Counted from the stretch's first letter, positions 1 through 8,841 are shown. The stretch is DNA of 64,000 nucleotides from Sphingomonas endophytica (GCF_014199415.1 NZ_JACIJN010000007.1:1-64000), one strand, 5' to 3'. Notes: generated by a model not told the origin, from the letters alone. Numbers and translations are program-made.

Positions 1-40
1 AACACCGCTCCTCGAGCGTAAGCTGACGATATCTCGACAT
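1..40 (-). CDS. IS30-family transposase, N-terminal fragment cut by the window edge
   Basis: Reading the minus strand from position 40 gives ATG followed by codons for MSRYRQLTLEERC, after which the window ends. This opening is characteristic of IS30-family transposases, whose N-terminus carries a helix-turn-helix that binds the terminal repeats; the DDE catalytic core would lie outside the window. Only 13 codons are visible, so integrity cannot be judged. The assignment rests on recognising the start motif and on the end-like sequence just upstream. Confidence 0.75.
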   Translation of the reverse strand, partial: MSRYRQLTLEERC

Positions 41-101
41 GGCAGCACCTGTCTCAGGTGTTGCACTTCGTTTGTGAACTCAGGGGGGTCCCGCTAACAC
101 G
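1..101 (-). mobile_element. End of an IS30-family insertion sequence
   Basis: About 60 bases separate the transposase start (position 40) from a likely element end near 98-101, where the minus strand begins TGTTAGCGGGACCCC. A short hairpin with CACCTG/CAGGTG arms lies at 42-64 inside this leader. The element sits just downstream of the putative terminator of the flgB-flgL operon. IS30 elements are known to favour palindromic or terminator-like targets. The exact boundary and the target duplication cannot be fixed from one end. Confidence 0.6.
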
Positions 102-110
102 TCGGTCGAG

Positions 111-141
111 AAAAAGCGGGGCCCGGGATCAAATCCGGGGC
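111..141 (-). terminator. Putative intrinsic terminator after flgL
   Basis: On the minus strand a stem-loop (121-141; nine pairs with one mismatch and a three-base loop) is followed by CCCGC and a run of five T residues at 111-115. It lies 30-60 bases beyond the flgL stop and would close the long flgB-flgL transcript. Confidence 0.5.
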
Positions 142-169
142 GACGACGACAGGAAGGTCGCGGCGGAGA

Positions 170-1066
170 TCAACGCAGGTAGCTGAACAGCGACAGCTGC
201 GACAGCTTCGAGAAGCTCGACTGGGTCGCGGTGAGGATCGTCATCGTCTTCGCGAACTCGGCCGCGGTCGCGGTCATGTCGGTATCCTCCAGCGACGAGC
301 GCAGCTCCTCGCGGTCGGCCGAGACATTCTCCTGCAACGTCTGTTGCAGGTCGACGCGCGCGGCGCGGGCGCCGACCGACGCCTGGACGATCGAGACCTG
401 ATCGGTCGCGCTGTTGACCTTGTCGAGCGCACTGCGCGCGGCTTCGCCCGTCGCGTCGCCGCCCTGCAAGGCCGCGGCGAGCTGCGACAGGATCGCGAGC
501 GTGTCGCCGGCCGGGCCCTGGAAGATCCGCGCGGCGGTTTCGGTGGGCTGGATCGACATATTGTCGGCGATCGGCACTTCGGACAACGACGGCGCGGTAT
601 TGTAGGTGAAGGTGCCGTCGGTGTTCTTCGTGATCGCCGCATCGCCGCTGGCGCTGCCGAACAGCGAACGGCCGTTCGAGTCGCTGACGTTGCCGAGCCC
701 GATCAGCGTATCGACGACTGCCTTCATCTCGTCGCCGATCACCTTGCGGTCCTGGACGCTGAGCGAGCCGTTGCTGGCGCGCACCGTCAGTTCGGTGGCG
801 CGCTGCATCTGCGTGTAGATCGAATCGAGCGTCGTGTCGGCCTGCGACAGCAGCGACGACGACATGTTCATGTTCGACGTATAGGCGGCGGCGTCGATGT
901 TCTTGCGGTCGAATTCGGCGAGCTGCTGCCCGACCGTGACATTCTCGGACGGCGAGGTGAATTTCTTCCCGGTCGCCAATTGCGTCTGGAGCTTGACCGC
1001 GTTCGACATCAGCGATCCCATCCGGGCCGCGGAACGATCGAACATGAGGCTGCTGGAGATCTGCAT
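170..1066 (-). CDS. flgL: Flagellar hook-associated protein FlgL (HAP3)
   Basis: This 298-residue protein forms the outer of the two junction layers between hook and filament and is exported through the flagellar type III apparatus. The N-terminal region (about residues 1-60: ISSSLMFDRSAARM, LQTQLATGKKFTSPSEN) and the C-terminal helix (about 220-298, ending FSKLSQLSLFSYLR) are the flagellin-like D0/D1 coiled-coil regions of the family; the middle is a short D2. Length is normal for FlgL. It is the last gene of the flgB-flgL operon, 5 bases after flgK, and is followed by a terminator-like hairpin and the IS30 end. Confidence 0.93.
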   Translation of the reverse strand: MQISSSLMFDRSAARMGSLMSNAVKLQTQLATGKKFTSPSENVTVGQQLAEFDRKNIDAAAYTSNMNMSSSLLSQADTTLDSIYTQMQRATELTVRASNGSLSVQDRKVIGDEMKAVVDTLIGLGNVSDSNGRSLFGSASGDAAITKNTDGTFTYNTAPSLSEVPIADNMSIQPTETAARIFQGPAGDTLAILSQLAAALQGGDATGEAARSALDKVNSATDQVSIVQASVGARAARVDLQQTLQENVSADREELRSSLEDTDMTATAAEFAKTMTILTATQSSFSKLSQLSLFSYLR

Positions 1067-1071
1067 CGCGC

Positions 1072-2415
1072 TTACCTGATCTCGAGGATCGACTGGAAGG
1101 TTTCCTTGGCGACCTGGATGACGCGGCTCGAGGCCTGATACGCCTGCTGATACTTCAGCAGGTCGACCGCCTCGTTATCCAGATTGACCCCGGTCAGTTC
1201 GGAACGCGTGGTGATCGCGCCGTCGCGGATCGTGGTCTGCGCCTCCGCGACCAGCCGCCGCTGCTTGAGCGTCGCGGCATTGTCGGTGACGAGCGCCTGC
1301 ACGCTGCCCTCGAACCCGATGCTGCTGCGCTTGCCCGCCAGCGAAACGAGATTCGACGCATCGCGCGACCCACCGGCGCGCGCCGCCGCGGCGATCTGGT
1401 CGCCGCCGGTCAGGGCCACCTTGAACTGGGTGGGATCGGTGGTGCTCGCCGTGAAGAAATCGGTGCCGGCATTGCCCTTCAGGTCGTCGCCGGCGGCTTG
1501 CAGCGTGTTGACCGTCTCGGTCAGGTCCTTGGCGATCCGCGCGAGCCCGTCGCGGGTGGTGGCGATCCGCTGCGCGCCCTCGACCATCCCCGCCAGCGAC
1601 CCGCCCTCGGGGTCGAAGACGGTCGGCGAGCCGCTCGGCGGGCGCACCGCGAGCGCGACGTTGCTGCCGGTGCGGCCATAGGCGACCTCGCTGGCGTCTT
1701 TCGGATCGACGAGCACCGGGCCGTTCGGGCCGGCGGCGCGGACGGTGGCGCGGCCGTAATCGTCGATCTTGACGTCGACATCGGTCAGCGCGCTCATCTG
1801 CTGGAGCAGATCGTCGCGCTGGTCCATCAGCCCGGCCATCGCCGAGGTACCCGGCGCGGTCTTCACCAGCCCCTGGTTGACCTTGAGCATCGCCTGGTTG
1901 AGCCGGGTCAGCTCGGCGGCGGCCTGTCCGGCCTGCCCGTCCAGCTCGGCGGCCGAATCGTCGAGCGCGCGTGCGGTGACGCCGAACGCATCGGCGACCG
2001 ACGACCCGGCGCTCAGCATCCCGGCGCGCAGCGCGGCGGAAGACGGATCGGCCTGCAACGCGGTGCCGGCGGCGAAGAAGGCGGTCATCCGCGACGACAG
2101 CCCGCCGCTGCCCAGCGCGGTCTCGATCCGCTCCAGCCAGACCGAGCCGGCCTCGGTCCGCGACAGGTCCGATGCGGCGGTGCGCAGCGTCTGGTCGGCA
2201 TAGGTATTGCCGGCGCGCAGGATGTTGAAGGCCGACGACCCCATGCCGTTCGGCGACGAGGTATTGAAGCCGGTGCCACCGGTGATCTCGCGGATGCTGG
2301 GGGTGCGCCGGACATAGGACGCATTGCCGGCATTGGCGATATTCTCCGACGTCGTCGCCAGCGCCGTCTGATACGTGCGCACGCCCGAAGCGCCGAGGGA
2401 GAGCAGATCACTCAT
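1072..2415 (-). CDS. flgK: Flagellar hook-associated protein FlgK (HAP1)
   Basis: A 447-residue HAP1, the inner hook-filament junction protein, secreted by the flagellar export gate. The N-terminus (SDLLSLGASGVRTYQTALATT, then SENIANAGNASYVRR) is the conserved rod/hook-type start, and the C-terminus (GVNLDNEAVDLLKYQQAYQ, then ASSRVIQVAKETFQSILEIR) is the matching coiled-coil end shared by rod, hook and HAP proteins. It is at the shorter end of the family. It is separated from flgJ by about 190 bases holding a palindromic repeat, so it and flgL may depend on read-through or on their own weak promoter; no sigma28 site was seen just upstream. Confidence 0.93.
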   Translation of the reverse strand: MSDLLSLGASGVRTYQTALATTSENIANAGNASYVRRTPSIREITGGTGFNTSSPNGMGSSAFNILRAGNTYADQTLRTAASDLSRTEAGSVWLERIETALGSGGLSSRMTAFFAAGTALQADPSSAALRAGMLSAGSSVADAFGVTARALDDSAAELDGQAGQAAAELTRLNQAMLKVNQGLVKTAPGTSAMAGLMDQRDDLLQQMSALTDVDVKIDDYGRATVRAAGPNGPVLVDPKDASEVAYGRTGSNVALAVRPPSGSPTVFDPEGGSLAGMVEGAQRIATTRDGLARIAKDLTETVNTLQAAGDDLKGNAGTDFFTASTTDPTQFKVALTGGDQIAAAARAGGSRDASNLVSLAGKRSSIGFEGSVQALVTDNAATLKQRRLVAEAQTTIRDGAITTRSELTGVNLDNEAVDLLKYQQAYQASSRVIQVAKETFQSILEIR

Positions 2416-2523
2416 GCGGTGAGAGTCGCACGATTCGGGTTAAGATCGGGTTTATGCTTGGTTTGACAGGCGTTTGGCTCATTGCCCGGCCTTGAGGGAG
2501 GCAAGGGTCGCCTCAAGGTCGTC

Positions 2524-2598
2524 GTCAGTGCGAGCGCAGCGAAGCAATCCGGGGCGTCCTGGTCCGGCTCTGGATTGCTTCGCTGCGCTCGCAATGAC
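2524..2598. repeat. Palindromic repeat family A, copy 1
   Basis: Imperfect inverted repeat with arms like TGCGAGCGCAGCGAAGCAAT and its complement around a short loop. It lies between flgJ and flgK (gap 2416-2607). Other copies lie at 9279, 30975, 35473 and 37283. Confidence 0.85.
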
Positions 2599-2607
2599 GA
2601 ACAAGGG

Positions 2608-2949
2608 TCAGGGCTTCGGCGTGGCCGTCCCCGTCCCGTCCGACCCTGCCCCCATCTCCGGCTGCGACTGCGCAAGGAACTTGCTCATCGCCTGCCCGAT
2701 GCCGAGCGGATGATGTTCGGCCATGTTCTGGACAACCTTCTGGTCGCTCATGTCGCGGAAGGTGTCCATCGCCTTGCTGTCGATCAGCGGATCGGCGAGC
2801 TTCGCCTGTCGCATCGACTTGAGCATCATGCCGGTGAACACCGACTCGAACTGCTGCGCGGCCTTGTCGAGGTTCTGCTTCGTCGCGGCGCGCGCGAGCC
2901 CGGTGTCGAGGCCGGTCTGGCCCGTGATCGATCCGATCGCGTCGCCCAT
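2608..2949 (-). CDS. flgJ: Rod-binding protein FlgJ, N-terminal domain only
   Basis: A 113-residue protein equivalent to the N-terminal rod-scaffolding half of enteric FlgJ. The core AAQQFESVFTGMMLKSMRQA, then DSKAMDTFRDMSDQKVVQNM, matches the Rod-binding domain. The C-terminal glucosaminidase domain of E. coli FlgJ is absent, as in many alphaproteobacteria, so rod passage through peptidoglycan needs another enzyme, plausibly the transglycosylase at 12138. Start: the ATG at 2949 overlaps the flgI stop by one base (TGATG), as at flgH/flgI; a GTG one codon upstream is possible. Confidence 0.88.
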   Translation of the reverse strand: MGDAIGSITGQTGLDTGLARAATKQNLDKAAQQFESVFTGMMLKSMRQAKLADPLIDSKAMDTFRDMSDQKVVQNMAEHHPLGIGQAMSKFLAQSQPEMGAGSDGTGTATPKP

Positions 2950-4043
2950 CACAGCACCACCAGTTCGGCCTTGAGCGCGCCGGCTTCCTTGAGCGCCTCG
3001 AGGATCGCGACGAGGTCGGCCGGGGACGCACCGATCGCGTTCACCGCCTTGACGACATCGGCGAGCTTCGGGCCGGGCGTCAGCAGGAACATCGGCTTCT
3101 TCTCCTCGCTGACCTGGACGTTGGAGCGGTTCTCCAGCGCGGTCTGGCCGTTGCTGAGCGGCGCGGGCTGGCTGACGCGCTGGCTCTCGTCGATGCGGAC
3201 GGTCAGCTTGCCGTGCGTCACCGCCGCGGGGGCGAGCCGGACCGCGGAATTGATGACCACCGTGCCGGTGCGCGCGTTGACGATCACCTTGGCGGGCGGC
3301 TCGGCGCTGTCGACGCTCAGATTCTCGATCTCGCTCATCAGCGTCGCGCGCACATCCGCACCGACCGGCGCGCGCACCGCCACCGAAACCGCGTCGGTCG
3401 CCTGCGCGGTGCCGAAGCCGAGCTTGCGGTTGATCGCCGCGGCGACGTTCTGCGCGGTCGTGAAATCGGCGCGCGCGAGATTGTAGGTGAGGAACGGCGT
3501 GTCGGCGAAACCGGTTGCTACCGCACGCTCGACGGTCGCACCCTCGGGGATGCGGCCGGTCGAGGGGATGTTGACGACGATCTTCGACCCGTCGGCGCCC
3601 TCGGCACCCAGCCCGCCGACCGCGAGATTGCCCTGCGCCATCGCATAGACCTGCCCGTCGGCGCCGAGCAGCGGGGTGAGCACCAGCGCGCCACCGCGCA
3701 AGGACTTCGCCTTGCCCATCGAGGCGACGGTGATGTCGATCCGCTGCCCCGGCTTGGCGAACGGCGGCAGTTCGGCGGTGATGAGCACGACCGCGGCGTT
3801 CTTGAGCCCCGGATTGGCGCTGGCGGGCAGTTGCAGCCCGAAGCGCGACGCGACCGCCTTCACCGACTGGACGGTATATTCGAGATTGTCGTCGCCGGTG
3901 CCGGGCAGCCCGACCACCACGCCGTAACCGGTCAGCTGGTTCGAGCGGATGCCCTGGAACCCGCCGAGATCCTTGATGCGATCCGCGTGTGCGGGCACCG
4001 AGACGATCAGCGCGAGGAGCGCGATGAACAGCGTACGCAGCAT
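2949..4043 (-). CDS. flgI: Flagellar P-ring protein FlgI
   Basis: A 364-residue protein that polymerises around the rod in the peptidoglycan layer with help from FlgA. It begins MLRTLFIALLALIVSVPAHA, a Sec signal peptide cleaved at AHA, followed by the conserved DRIKDLGGFQGIRSNQLTGY and GLPGTGDD. The open frame extends upstream through flgH, but the ATG at 4043 gives the signal peptide, overlaps the flgH stop by one base and yields the normal family length. The C-terminus (ADLVAILEALKEAGALKAEL) is typical. Confidence 0.95.
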   Translation of the reverse strand: MLRTLFIALLALIVSVPAHADRIKDLGGFQGIRSNQLTGYGVVVGLPGTGDDNLEYTVQSVKAVASRFGLQLPASANPGLKNAAVVLITAELPPFAKPGQRIDITVASMGKAKSLRGGALVLTPLLGADGQVYAMAQGNLAVGGLGAEGADGSKIVVNIPSTGRIPEGATVERAVATGFADTPFLTYNLARADFTTAQNVAAAINRKLGFGTAQATDAVSVAVRAPVGADVRATLMSEIENLSVDSAEPPAKVIVNARTGTVVINSAVRLAPAAVTHGKLTVRIDESQRVSQPAPLSNGQTALENRSNVQVSEEKKPMFLLTPGPKLADVVKAVNAIGASPADLVAILEALKEAGALKAELVVL

Positions 4044-4786
4044 CAGAACGGGCTCACCACCTGGAAGAAGCGCGACAGCCAGCCCTGACGGCTGGCGCGG
4101 GCGACGTCGCCCTTGCCGGTATAGGCGATCTGCGCATCGGCGACGCGCGTCGACGGCACGCGATTGTCGCGGTCGACGTCGGCGAAGCGGACGATGCCCT
4201 TGATCTGCACGAATTCGTCGCCGCGGTTGAGCGTCACGCGCTTCTGCCCGCGCACCAGCATCGTGCCGTTCGGATAGACCTCCGCCACCGTCACCGACAC
4301 CTCGCCCGACAGCGAATTCGCCTGATCGGCGCTGCCGGTGCCGTTGAAGCCGCGGTTGCCGCTGGCGCCGACATCGCTGGGATTCAGCAGCCCGCCGAGC
4401 GGACCGGTGCTCGGCGGCGTGAGCCCGAACGAGCCCTTCGAATCGATCTTCGACGCCGACGACTTGGACGCGGCGGTCCGCTCGACCAGCACGATCGTCA
4501 GCGGATCGCCGACGCGGCGCGCGCGCCATCCTTCGTACAGCGCGGCATAACCGCCCGACGCCTGGAAGATCGCGCCGTCGGCGACCGGCGCGGTCGGCAC
4601 CGGCGCGACCGGCTCGACACGCGCGGCGCTGAAATCCTCGCCCGGCTTCTTCTTGAGCAGCTTGCCGAACACGCTGGCGTGCGCCGGCGCGGGCACCAAA
4701 GCGACCGCGGCGGCGGCGCCAAGCACGCCGCCCAGCACCACGCGCAACCGACGAAAAGCGGGAGAAGTCATCATGATGCGACTCAT
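4043..4786 (-). CDS. flgH: Flagellar L-ring protein FlgH lacking a lipobox
   Basis: A 247-residue L-ring protein of the outer membrane. Family features include SLYEGWRA-like YAALYEGWRARRVGDPLTIV near residues 80-100 and the C-terminal GIVRFADVDRDNRVPSTRVA, then DAQIAYTGKGDV, then GWLSRFF. Enteric FlgH is a lipoprotein. This copy contains no cysteine at all, and its N-terminus ends VPAPAHA, resembling an ordinary signal-peptidase I site, so it is probably not lipidated. It overlaps flgG by four bases (ATGA). A second in-frame Met pair lies at residues 5-6, so the start could be slightly downstream. Confidence 0.93.
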   Translation of the reverse strand: MSRIMMTSPAFRRLRVVLGGVLGAAAAVALVPAPAHASVFGKLLKKKPGEDFSAARVEPVAPVPTAPVADGAIFQASGGYAALYEGWRARRVGDPLTIVLVERTAASKSSASKIDSKGSFGLTPPSTGPLGGLLNPSDVGASGNRGFNGTGSADQANSLSGEVSVTVAEVYPNGTMLVRGQKRVTLNRGDEFVQIKGIVRFADVDRDNRVPSTRVADAQIAYTGKGDVARASRQGWLSRFFQVVSPF

Positions 4787-5574
4787 GACAGATTTTGGTT
4801 AACGGTTTTCAGCATGTCGTCGGTGGCGGAGATCATCTTCGAATTGACCTCATAGGCGCGCTGGGTCTCAATCATGTCGACCAGCTCCTCGACGACGTTG
4901 ACGTTGCTCGCCTCGAGCGTTCCCTGCCGCACGCGGCCGCGACCGTCCTCGCCGGGCACGCCCATGTTGGCCGCGCCGCTCGACGCGGTCTCGAGCAGGA
5001 AATTGTCGCCGTTCGATTCGAGCCCCGCCGAGTTCGGGAAGCTGGCGACCTGAATCTGGCCGAGGTTTTGCCCCTCGGTCTGCCCCGGGATCGTCGCGGT
5101 GACGGTGCCGTCTGTACCGATCGTGATCTGCGTCGCATTGGTCGGCACGGTGATGCCGGGCATCACCTGATAACCCTGGCTGGTGATGAGCAGCCCCTCG
5201 GGTGAGCGCGAGAAATTGCCGGCGCGGGTATAGCCGAGCTGGCCGCCGGGCATCTGCACCTGGAAATAGCCGTTGCCGTCGAGCGCGAGGTCGAGGCTGT
5301 TGCCGGTCTGGCTCATCGACCCCTGCGTTTCGGTGCGCGACGTGCCCTGCACGCGCACGCCGGTGCCGAGGTTGAGCCCGGTGGCATATTGCGTCTCGCC
5401 GGTCGACTGCGCGCCCGGCGCGGTCACGACCTGATACGACAGCGTCTCGAACGCGGCGCGGTCGCGCTTGAACCCGGTCGTGCTGACGTTGGCGAGGTTG
5501 TTCGAAATGACGCGCATCCGCGTGTCCTGGGCGTCGAGCCCGGTGCGCGCGATGTGCATGGCGGCGGTGGTCAT
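4783..5574 (-). CDS. flgG: Distal rod protein FlgG
   Basis: A 263-residue distal rod subunit, the normal length. It shows the rod N-motif (ARTGLDAQDTRMRVISNNLA, then NVSTTGFKRDRAAFE), the central GYFQVQMPGGQLGYTRAGNF segment typical of FlgG/FlgE, and the C-terminal NVVEELVDMIETQRAYEVNS. It follows flgF by 14 bases and overlaps flgH by four. Confidence 0.96.
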   Translation of the reverse strand: MTTAAMHIARTGLDAQDTRMRVISNNLANVSTTGFKRDRAAFETLSYQVVTAPGAQSTGETQYATGLNLGTGVRVQGTSRTETQGSMSQTGNSLDLALDGNGYFQVQMPGGQLGYTRAGNFSRSPEGLLITSQGYQVMPGITVPTNATQITIGTDGTVTATIPGQTEGQNLGQIQVASFPNSAGLESNGDNFLLETASSGAANMGVPGEDGRGRVRQGTLEASNVNVVEELVDMIETQRAYEVNSKMISATDDMLKTVNQNLS

Positions 5575-5588
5575 CGGTCAGTCCTTCC

Positions 5589-6341
5589 TCAGCCCGGCAG
5601 GCGCATCACCGATGCGCTCGATTCGTCCATGGAGCGGGCCTCTTTCAGCAAATTGGCCTGCACTTCGTAGCTGCGCTGGTTCTCGATCATGTCGACCAGC
5701 GCCTGGGTCATGTTGACGTTGGAGCCTTCCAGCGCACCGCTGGTCACCCCGGCGTCGAGATCGGCGGGCATCACGCCGCCGCCGCGCACGCGCATCAGAT
5801 TGTCGAGCCCCTTCACGGCATCGCTGCCCTTGCTCGACACCAGCTTCAGCCCATCGACGACGGTGGTCTGCCCGGTCTTGTCGCCCTGCGGGACGATCGA
5901 GATCGAGCCGTCCGATCCGATGCTGATCGAATCGTAGGGCGGTATGGTGATCGGGCCCCCCTGTCCCATGACGAGGAAGCCGTCGCCGGTCTGGAGCGTC
6001 CCCGCGGGGGAAACCGACAGGTCGCCGCGCCGGGTATAGGCCTCCGACCCGTCCGACGCCTGCACCGCCAGCCATTTGTCGGCATCGCCGAGCGCGACGT
6101 CGAGCGGCCGCCCGGTCTGCTGGACGACGCCCGGCGCGCGATCGGCGTCGCGCACCTCTTCCGAGGTCGGCTGCCGCGCCGACAGCTGGGTCGAGCCGTC
6201 GGACAGGATGATCCGGTCGAACACCACGCGATCGGCGCGGAAGCCGGTGGTGGAGACGTTCGCCATGTTGTTGGCGATCGCGGCCTGCGACTGCATGTGC
6301 GCGCGCAGACCGGTCGCCGCGGTATAGACCAGCTTGTCCAC
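5589..6341 (-). CDS. flgF: Proximal rod protein FlgF
   Basis: A 250-residue proximal rod subunit. The N-terminal AATGLRAHMQSQAAIANNMA, then NVSTTGFRADRVVFD, is followed by a FlgG-like central region (WLAVQASDGSEAYTRRGDL) and the C-terminal NMTQALVDMIENQRSYEVQA. It is told from flgG by its position between flgE and flgG and by the looser N-terminal motif. A few tens of bases separate it from flgE. Confidence 0.94.
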   Translation of the reverse strand: MDKLVYTAATGLRAHMQSQAAIANNMANVSTTGFRADRVVFDRIILSDGSTQLSARQPTSEEVRDADRAPGVVQQTGRPLDVALGDADKWLAVQASDGSEAYTRRGDLSVSPAGTLQTGDGFLVMGQGGPITIPPYDSISIGSDGSISIVPQGDKTGQTTVVDGLKLVSSKGSDAVKGLDNLMRVRGGGVMPADLDAGVTSGALEGSNVNMTQALVDMIENQRSYEVQANLLKEARSMDESSASVMRLPG

Positions 6342-6373
6342 TTACATCCTCTCCGACGTCCCGACCGTCTGCA

Positions 6374-7660
6374 TCAGCCGCGGATGTTGAGGATCGCCTG
6401 CGATACCTGCGTCGCGGTATCGAGCGCCTTCGAGTTCGCCTGGAAGTTGCGCTGCGCGGCGATCAGGTTGACGAGTTCCTCGGTGATGTCGACGTTCGAG
6501 CCCTCGAGCTGGCCCGACTTGAGGCTGCCGAAGCCCTCGGCGGCGGCGAAGCCGAGCGTCGCCTTCCCCGAGATACCCGTCGCCTGCCAATAGTTGCTGC
6601 CGGCCTGACGCAGACCGGTCGGCGCCGAGAATTTCGCGATCGCGACCTTGCCGAGCGGGACGATGTCCGAGTTGGAATAGCTCGCCTTGATGATGCCGGC
6701 GTCGTCGACGGTGATGCCGACCAGCTGGCCGACCGCGACGCCGTCCTGCACGCGGTTGCTGACCGCGGCGGCCGCCGAGGTCTGCGTCGAGCCGGCCAGG
6801 TCGAGCTTGATCGTCTGCTGCGCCGCGCCCGAGGCCGGGATGAACGGCTTGAACGTGATCGCGTTCGGCGGGACGAGCGCGCCGGTGGTGTCATACTTCT
6901 GCGTGACCGGACCCGGGCCGGTGGCAACGCCGTCATCGGGCGTCAGCATCTGGTCGCCGACATAGGTGTAGACGTCCCACGTGCCGGTGTTCGGCGGCGT
7001 CGCGGTCGGCGCGCCCTCGGCGGTGCGGACGTAATAGCTGGTCATCGTCATCGCGTTGCCGTTCGCGTCATAGACGCGCGTCGCGACCGAGTTGTTGTAG
7101 GTGGAGGTGTCGGTGCGCTTGAAGGCGGTCGTATCCTTGACCGTGGCGGTGGACGGGATCTGCACCTTGGTGGCGACGTTCTTGGTTGCGCTCGGCGAGC
7201 CGCTGGTCGGCTGGATCTGCAGGTTGGTCAGCGACTTGTCGCCGGTCGCGGTGACGTTGCCGTCGTTATCGACCGGATAGACCATCAGATAGCTGCCCTG
7301 CGCGTCGATCACGTTGCGGCTGTCGTCGACGGTGAATGCGCCGGTACGCGTGTAGTTGACCTGATCCGACAGACCGGTCGACTTCACCACGAAAAAGCCT
7401 TCGCCGAGGATCTGCATGTCGAGCGCGCTCTTGGTCTGGTTCGACGAACCGTCCGAGAATTGCTGCACGGTGCCCTTCACCGACACGCCCGAGCCGACCA
7501 TCTTGCGCGGATCGGTCGACACGTTCGACGAGATGACGTCGGCGAAGGCGGTGCGGCTCTTCTTGAAGCCGTTGGTCGAGACGTTGGCGAGGTTGTGGCT
7601 GATGACCGACATGTCGGTCTGCATGGCCTGAAGGCCCGAGAGCGAGGTGAAGAAGGACAT
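6374..7660 (-). CDS. flgE: Flagellar hook protein FlgE
   Basis: A 428-residue hook subunit. The start (SFFTSLSGLQAMQTDMSVIS, HNLANVSTNGFKKSRTAF) and end (DITEELVNLIAAQRNFQANS, ALDTATQVSQAILNIRG) are the conserved D0 strands; the interior GEGFFVVKSTGL segment and Thr/Ser/Gly-rich middle form the exposed hook domains. A GGAG ribosome-binding site lies 8 bases before the ATG. It is 39 bases after flgD, whose product caps hook assembly. Hook length should be set by FliK, which is unusually long here. Confidence 0.96.
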   Translation of the reverse strand: MSFFTSLSGLQAMQTDMSVISHNLANVSTNGFKKSRTAFADVISSNVSTDPRKMVGSGVSVKGTVQQFSDGSSNQTKSALDMQILGEGFFVVKSTGLSDQVNYTRTGAFTVDDSRNVIDAQGSYLMVYPVDNDGNVTATGDKSLTNLQIQPTSGSPSATKNVATKVQIPSTATVKDTTAFKRTDTSTYNNSVATRVYDANGNAMTMTSYYVRTAEGAPTATPPNTGTWDVYTYVGDQMLTPDDGVATGPGPVTQKYDTTGALVPPNAITFKPFIPASGAAQQTIKLDLAGSTQTSAAAAVSNRVQDGVAVGQLVGITVDDAGIIKASYSNSDIVPLGKVAIAKFSAPTGLRQAGSNYWQATGISGKATLGFAAAEGFGSLKSGQLEGSNVDITEELVNLIAAQRNFQANSKALDTATQVSQAILNIRG

Positions 7661-7699
7661 GGGGGGTACTCCTGCGGAAAGTTCGGGAAAAGAATAGGA

Positions 7700-8425
7700 T
7701 CAGGCGACCTTGCGGACCGCGGCGGGATCGACCTTGCCGAGGCCGGTGACGTTGAGGACGGGCTCGGCGCCCGCGGCGAGCGAGACGGTCTCGACCGGCG
7801 CCCACACCAGCGACTTGGCGGGGACGATGGTGCTGCCGTTGGCGGCCTCGACGGTGACGGTGTACGGACCGTTCTCGACCTTGTTGCCGGCGTCGTCCTT
7901 TCCGTCCCAGCTATAGTCGACCGCGCCGGCCTCCTGCTTGCCGAGCTGGATGTTCTTGACCGCCAGCCCGTTCCTGTCGGTGATCGTGACGTCGACGTCG
8001 GTCGCCGAGTTCGGCAGCTCGACCGCACCCATGATTCCGCCTGCCGACCGCTCGTAGGCGGTCTTGCCCTCGGTGAGCACGGTGCGGCCGACGAAGCTCA
8101 TCGCGTCGCTCGACGAGGTCGTGCCCAGCCGATTGGCGATGCCCGCGAGCGTGCTGCTCATCTCGCTGATCCCCGCGACCTGCGAGAAGGTCGCCATCTG
8201 CGCGACCATCTGCGTATTGTCCTGCGGGTTGAACGGATCCTGATATTGCAGCTGCGCGGTCATCAGGCGCACGAAGTCCTTCTGCCCGAGCTGCGACTTG
8301 CCGACGTTCGCGCCGGCCTCGGTGGTGCCGGTGACGGAGTTGGAACGCGCGACCCCGGCCGAGGAGAAGATCGCGTCCTGCGCGGCCTTGTCGACCCCGC
8401 TGGTGTTGGCGGAAATGCTGGTCAT
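7700..8425 (-). CDS. flgD: Hook-capping scaffold protein FlgD
   Basis: A 241-residue cap protein that sits on the growing hook and is not kept in the final structure. The N-terminal FlgD motif is clear (QKDFVRLMTAQLQYQDPFNP, then QDNTQMVAQMATFSQVAGIS). A FLN-like/tudor-like C-terminal half follows (YSWDGKDDAGNKVENGPYTV). It lies two bases beyond flgC in the same operon. Length is normal. Confidence 0.95.
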   Translation of the reverse strand: MTSISANTSGVDKAAQDAIFSSAGVARSNSVTGTTEAGANVGKSQLGQKDFVRLMTAQLQYQDPFNPQDNTQMVAQMATFSQVAGISEMSSTLAGIANRLGTTSSSDAMSFVGRTVLTEGKTAYERSAGGIMGAVELPNSATDVDVTITDRNGLAVKNIQLGKQEAGAVDYSWDGKDDAGNKVENGPYTVTVEAANGSTIVPAKSLVWAPVETVSLAAGAEPVLNVTGLGKVDPAAVRKVA

Positions 8426-8427
8426 GG

Positions 8428-8838
8428 TCAGCGACCCATCTTGAGAGTGTCGAGGATCAGCGTCTTGGCGGTCTGCATCACCTCGACGTTGTTCTGGTAG
8501 CTGCGCGCGGTCTCCATCATGTCGACCAGCTCGCGCGATTCATCGACCGCGGCGTCGAAGACGTTGCCGTCCTTGTCGGCGAGCGGATGATTGGGGTCGT
8601 AGCGCTTGGTGGGCTTCTCGCCCGCGGTGACGATCTGCTGCACGTCGACCGTAGACAGCCCGCTCGCCTGATCGAAGCTGGTGCGGAACACCGGCTTCAT
8701 CGTCTTGTAGGCGGCGTCCTCGGTGCCCGCGACGCCGCCGGCGTTGGCGAGGTTCGACGCGGTGGTGTTCATCCGCGTCAGCTGCGCCGACATCGCGCGG
8801 CCCGCGACCTGGAAGACCGTCATCGGATTGCCCGACAT
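8428..8838 (-). CDS. flgC: Proximal rod protein FlgC
   Basis: A 136-residue proximal rod subunit. The N-terminal AQLTRMNTTASNLANAGGVA and the C-terminal VDESRELVDMMETARSYQNN, then VEVMQTAKTLILDTLKMGR, are the paired rod-type helices. It is separated from flgB by three bases. Confidence 0.95.
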   Translation of the reverse strand: MSGNPMTVFQVAGRAMSAQLTRMNTTASNLANAGGVAGTEDAAYKTMKPVFRTSFDQASGLSTVDVQQIVTAGEKPTKRYDPNHPLADKDGNVFDAAVDESRELVDMMETARSYQNNVEVMQTAKTLILDTLKMGR

Positions 8839-8841
8839 GGC

